In this document: in pieces, positions 60,450-64,000 of the stretch
How positions within the stretch are numbered: position 1 is the first letter of the stretch
Layout: each line of letters opens with the position of its first letter
Source of the DNA: Vavraia culicis subsp. floridensis
Taxonomy: Eukaryota > Microsporidia > Pleistophoridae
Direction of reading: 5' to 3'
Length of the DNA: 64,000 bases
Assembly: GCF_000192795.1 (NCBI RefSeq)
Contig: NW_007360604.1
Coordinates: 124,001-188,000, forward strand
Made by a program: the position numbers and the translations under genes
Notes under the pieces: generated by a model
Told to the model about the DNA's origin: nothing
Seen by the model: the letters and a program-made list of their open reading frames with translations, nothing else
Databases searched by the model: none

Positions 60450-63371
60450 CTATTTTCTGTTGGGATGCTCCAGCATTATAAAGTCTACTGATTCAACTTT
60501 CACCGACAACGGAGTAATTAGTACTATTTGCAGTTCGCTTTCTTTAAATATTTCAATAAGTTCCTGCAAAATAGTGTCTCTGTTAAGGTTATCCATGAAC
60601 ACGTCGAACTCATCCAGAATTTTCACAGGACATGATATAAACGGCCACATCGCCAGAATCAAGCACATTGCTGCGAACGAGCGTTCACCACCAGAAAGCG
60701 TAGATTTGTTACCGGCTCTTATGTTCACTTTCATTTTCAGCTCAAGCTGCTTTTCCTTATGATCAAAGTTTAAAATGCCCTCGTAGTTTCGTTTGGCAGT
60801 TAATTCCTCAAATTTTCGTGCTATCTTGTTGCTTACCTCCAGTTTAAGATGCTCCCTTTTTTGTATTCTCTTTTTAATGTTCTCCAAGGTGCTGGATACC
60901 TTTGACTCGTAGCTAGTTATTATTTTTTTCTTGTGTTCATACATCTCGTTCAACTCATTTAAGTCGCTTTTTAGTGTCTCCTCGCTCTCCAATTTCTGAC
61001 AAATGTCCTTCTTCAATTCACATTCCGCTATTTTCGCGTGAAGAAAAGATTCGGTCCTAGGCTCGCCTATTTCCTCTGTCTTTTTCTTTAATTCGTTGTA
61101 CTTCATCTCGTATAATCCCATTGAAGACGTAATCTCGGCCTGTTTTCTGTTCATTTTTATCTGAATGTTGTGTATTTTCTTTTCCAATATGTTATTATCG
61201 ATGTATAGTCTTTGTATCTTCCCAGATACATTGGGATCGACCACTGGTATATCCACATCCGTACTTTCCTTTATTTCACGGTATGCCCTCGTTTTTGAAT
61301 TGCCGATCTTTCTAAGATTATCTTCTAGTTCCTCTCTCTGTATTTTTAAACTTTCAATCGCCATATGTGCTGTTTTTATTTCTTCCTCAATGTCATCGTT
61401 CATGTTAACAGCAGTTTCTAAACGTAAATCGGAAATATGCTTCCTATTTTCTGCCATTGACTGGCTCAATTCATTAATCTGTTTGTGTAGATCAATCGTT
61501 TTATCGGCTTGACCCAACTTGTCCATTTGCTCCCGCACATTTTCGTGTTCGGTCTCGAGATTTTTTAGTTTTGACAGGTTTTTCTCAAAGTAAAACGATA
61601 AGACACGTGGTCTAAAGTCTGATAGTGAATTGTTCACCATCTTTATCTTATCACCGTCCTCTGTGTATGCGATGGTGATCGGATACCTGTGCTTTTTGCT
61701 GTTTTCTTTTCTCAAGATTGAATAGGCAACTGATCTGTCATCTACAAGTATTATGCTCTCCAACGAATTCATAATAATGAGTTGATTCAAAATTACGTTC
61801 TTTCTGGGATGAGTTATCTCGATAACATCGATCGCAACTTTGTAATCTACTCTTTTTTCATACTTGATAAGAGCATTATTGCGAGTTGACGGTATCAGTA
61901 TCGTAAAGTTAGCATCATACTTGTTGAATATCCTTTTTAGCCTACTTTTATCTTCTTTACAGAAAACAATAAAATTACTTAGCGTGTACCTCAGGATTAT
62001 TGAAATTGCCTTATTCCATTTGAAATCCTTTAGTGTAACGTAACTGCCAATCGGACCAATCACCTCGTCATTAAATTTACACGATTCGATCTCTTTAAGA
62101 ATCTCATTTATCTTAGTGTGGAAGAAGAGGAGCTTGTTGTTCTCAATTTTTCTCAAAAACTCTATTTGTTTGCTAAGATTTAGTTCTGTCTGTCTGAGCT
62201 GAACCAACTTCGCCTTATTTGTACTCGACTTCTCGTTCTCCTCTACCATTTTCTGAGAGAGCGTTTCTAACTTATTGCTATACTTTTCTTCCATCTCTAG
62301 CTTTCGTTCAAGAAGTGCTTTTTTTTCTGCTAATTTATCGACACCGCCCAACCGTTTCAGATTCTGGAGGCGTTGTGCTTTTTCATTGCAGTTTCGCGTA
62401 AGTTCCTCTAGATCATTTTTCATTTCTCTCTCCTCTAATTCATAGTTCCTCATAGCCTCCTCCAGCATTTTTCTCCTTTCACTAATTTCTGTTCTAATGC
62501 GTTTCACCTCGCGCTCTTTCTCAATCTCTTCTTTCTTCATTTCATCTATTGATAGAGAATTCTGGTTGATTTGATCGTCCAACTCTTTAACCTCCCTCGA
62601 TAAAGCATCCGTATCTTCTTTTTTAGCCCGAATTTCGTCCAGTGTTCCTTTTAACTTCGACCATTCAATTTCGTTCTTTAGCTCTAAAATTCTTTCGTCA
62701 ACCTTACTTCCATCCAATACAATATCCAGATCATTCCTTTTCTTCCTTCTTCTGGCATCAACCTCCACGAGCTCTTCGTTCAAAAGATCCAACTTAGTCT
62801 TCATTTCTGTTGTCTTCCTGTTTGCCTCCTCGTGCAGCTCAGCCACATCATCCAGCTCAGTTCCCTGCAAGAATAAAGAATACAAATTTTCGGCTTTGGT
62901 TATCTTCAAAAACTTTTTGCTGTTTTCCTGTGTGAGAAAGTTCAGTGGGTTATCAATGTGTAGCTGAAAATAATCTGTTATGAAGTCGATGTCCTCTTTT
63001 TTCGAGCTAAAAATCCTCCCACTGTCATTTTTTACACGTGTTGAATGTGCACCGTCTCGCTTTATAACCTTCTCTAGGATAATTGAACCGCCGAAAAAAC
63101 CATAGTTAAACTGATGCTGGGCATTCGACAGCTCTAACTGTATTTTTGCGCAGTTTTTTCCATTTTGGATCAGAGACTTCGCTGATGCTCCTCTATCCAA
63201 CGCGTTGGTACGCTGACCGAGCACTATGCCGATTGCGATCATGATTGCTGATTTACCACTTCCGTTGAAGCCACCGATCACAGTGATCGGAGAGTTGAAT
63301 GTTAGCTTCAAATTTGTATGACACATAAAATTGGACAAAGTGATTGATTTTATGATATTTCCCTTGATCAT
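60450..63371 (-). CDS. SMC6: SMC6-like chromosome maintenance ATPase
   Basis: Subunit of the Smc5-Smc6 complex, which acts in homologous recombination and replication-fork repair. The 973-residue protein has an N-terminal ATPase half with SNFMCHTNLKLTFNS and Walker A GGFNGSGKSA (about residue 33), then NPLNFLTQENSKKFL, the SMC6 form of the Q-loop region. Two long coiled coils (about 170-420 and 610-880) flank a hinge (about 435-590). The C-terminal half carries the signature SGGERSFAAMCLILAM and Walker B VKILDEFDVFMD. SMC6 and not SMC5 is favoured by the LTQ(E/D)-x-S-K-x-FL motif. CCCC lies two bases before ATG 63371; the frame is open 16 more codons from a TTG. Secure. Somewhat shorter than yeast Smc6 (1114). 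Confidence 0.95.
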   Translation of the reverse strand: MIKGNIIKSITLSNFMCHTNLKLTFNSPITVIGGFNGSGKSAIMIAIGIVLGQRTNALDRGASAKSLIQNGKNCAKIQLELSNAQHQFNYGFFGGSIILEKVIKRDGAHSTRVKNDSGRIFSSKKEDIDFITDYFQLHIDNPLNFLTQENSKKFLKITKAENLYSLFLQGTELDDVAELHEEANRKTTEMKTKLDLLNEELVEVDARRRKKRNDLDIVLDGSKVDERILELKNEIEWSKLKGTLDEIRAKKEDTDALSREVKELDDQINQNSLSIDEMKKEEIEKEREVKRIRTEISERRKMLEEAMRNYELEEREMKNDLEELTRNCNEKAQRLQNLKRLGGVDKLAEKKALLERKLEMEEKYSNKLETLSQKMVEENEKSSTNKAKLVQLRQTELNLSKQIEFLRKIENNKLLFFHTKINEILKEIESCKFNDEVIGPIGSYVTLKDFKWNKAISIILRYTLSNFIVFCKEDKSRLKRIFNKYDANFTILIPSTRNNALIKYEKRVDYKVAIDVIEITHPRKNVILNQLIIMNSLESIILVDDRSVAYSILRKENSKKHRYPITIAYTEDGDKIKMVNNSLSDFRPRVLSFYFEKNLSKLKNLETEHENVREQMDKLGQADKTIDLHKQINELSQSMAENRKHISDLRLETAVNMNDDIEEEIKTAHMAIESLKIQREELEDNLRKIGNSKTRAYREIKESTDVDIPVVDPNVSGKIQRLYIDNNILEKKIHNIQIKMNRKQAEITSSMGLYEMKYNELKKKTEEIGEPRTESFLHAKIAECELKKDICQKLESEETLKSDLNELNEMYEHKKKIITSYESKVSSTLENIKKRIQKREHLKLEVSNKIARKFEELTAKRNYEGILNFDHKEKQLELKMKVNIRAGNKSTLSGGERSFAAMCLILAMWPFISCPVKILDEFDVFMDNLNRDTILQELIEIFKESELQIVLITPLSVKVESVDFIMLEHPNRK

Positions 63372-64000
63372 ACGGGGCTTAAATTTTGAGCCCCTACAAA
63401 AATATGGCAGAACAAACAAACACCGCTAACACGAGCAGCGTTGAAAAGATAAATAAACATACTTTTAGTACAAATCACGAGTGGTTTAACCTAATAAAAC
63501 GGTTATCAACCATGATTGACATGGCAATATTACCAAAGAAGTTTGTTTGATCGGTGTGGACGTGCTTTAAAGAACAAGATTTTTTAACAGAGTAATTTTC
63601 TTGTTCACTGTGCCCATAGTTTGGTAGTAACACATCGATTTCATTAAAAAGTTTTAGTGGATTCGATGTTTCAGGCTATCGCTCATCCTTTCTTGCAAAT
63701 TTAATGTTTTCCAATTATACAAGAAAAAACACTACCACAATGTTATCACACTTTTCCTAGATACAACACTAAGGATGTACCTGATATCTCTTTGCAAGAG
63801 GTGCCTAAGATTTAAAATTCATTTGGTAAACATGCTGTTGCACCATGGAACCTGCATCTGCTAGGAAGTTTTTTGCCAAAATTTGCTCGCATAGCGTGAA
63901 CATATCCAATGTGTTTCGCTTCCAGGACGGAAGCAATGCATGTACACATCAAGCCATTCTATAAATTTGATAGAATATGAAACAATACATGTATAACAAA
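63372..64000. other. intergenic region at right edge
   Basis: Upstream of SMC6, AT-rich. A 39-codon plus-strand ATG ORF at 63846-63965 (MEPASARKFFAKIC...) has no C-run and no recognised family; it could be a microgene or chance. Nothing else seen. Confidence 0.45.
63374..63377 (-). promoter_or_regulatory. C-run start signal of SMC6
   Basis: CCCC two bases before the ATG at 63371; selects this ATG over the in-frame TTG at 63419. Confidence 0.6.

Overview
The window looks like a nuclear contig from a microsporidian, in the moderately AT-rich, gene-sparse style of the Trachipleistophora/Vavraia group. This placement is inferred from content, as I could run no search. The pointers are: eukaryote-only genes (SMC6, ISWI, GCN5, casein kinase II beta, Nog2, exosome, TRAPP, RNA polymerase III subunit); proteins usually shorter than their yeast or human relatives; a run of three to five Cs just upstream of most start codons, a known microsporidian start signal; a 23-base intron; a reduced mitochondrial-import protein (Tim50-like); and a very large leucine-rich-repeat-like gene. 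Spacers are 0.3 to 3.5 kb, loose for the phylum. No tRNA, rRNA, CRISPR array or intact transposon was recognised by eye.

Layout. 0.9-11.6 kb: Rad14/XPA repair protein, CK2 beta, a Vps53-like tether, Ufd1, an Enhancer-of-zeste-like SET methyltransferase, a small membrane protein and Dpb2. 13-28.8 kb: a large charged protein with THO2-like traits, a Tubby domain protein, tRNA adenosine deaminase Tad2, a low-complexity membrane protein, glutaredoxin, a formin with a PTEN-like N-terminus, Gcn5, Csl4 and Nog2. 31-38.8 kb: Rpc25, mRNA triphosphatase Cet1, a 45-residue coiled-coil microprotein, Cia2 and ISWI. 38.8-49.6 kb is accessory in character: a 3.5-kb region with only ORF relics, an MFS transporter, and a giant repeat protein cut by a 20-N assembly gap and flanked by two diverged copies of another sequence. 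50-63.4 kb: Uso1/p115 head protein, a Rua1-type zinc-finger protein, an EF-hand MscS channel, an RNase PH-like exosome subunit, spliced TRAPP subunit Trs20, Tim50-like protein and Smc6.

Functionally the window holds chromatin regulators (E(z), Gcn5, ISWI), DNA replication and repair (Dpb2, Rad14, Smc6), RNA processing (Cet1, Rpc25, Csl4, RNase PH-like, Tad2, perhaps THO2), vesicle tethering (Vps53-like, Uso1, Trs20) and host- or environment-facing functions (MFS carrier, MscS channel, repeat protein). Genes lie on both strands without operons. The most notable items are a real E(z) with its SANT2-side motifs in a highly reduced genome, the PTEN-like/formin fusion, a giant protein built of repeating modules of about 82 residues, a microgene with a strong C-run start signal, and the very short Trs20 intron.
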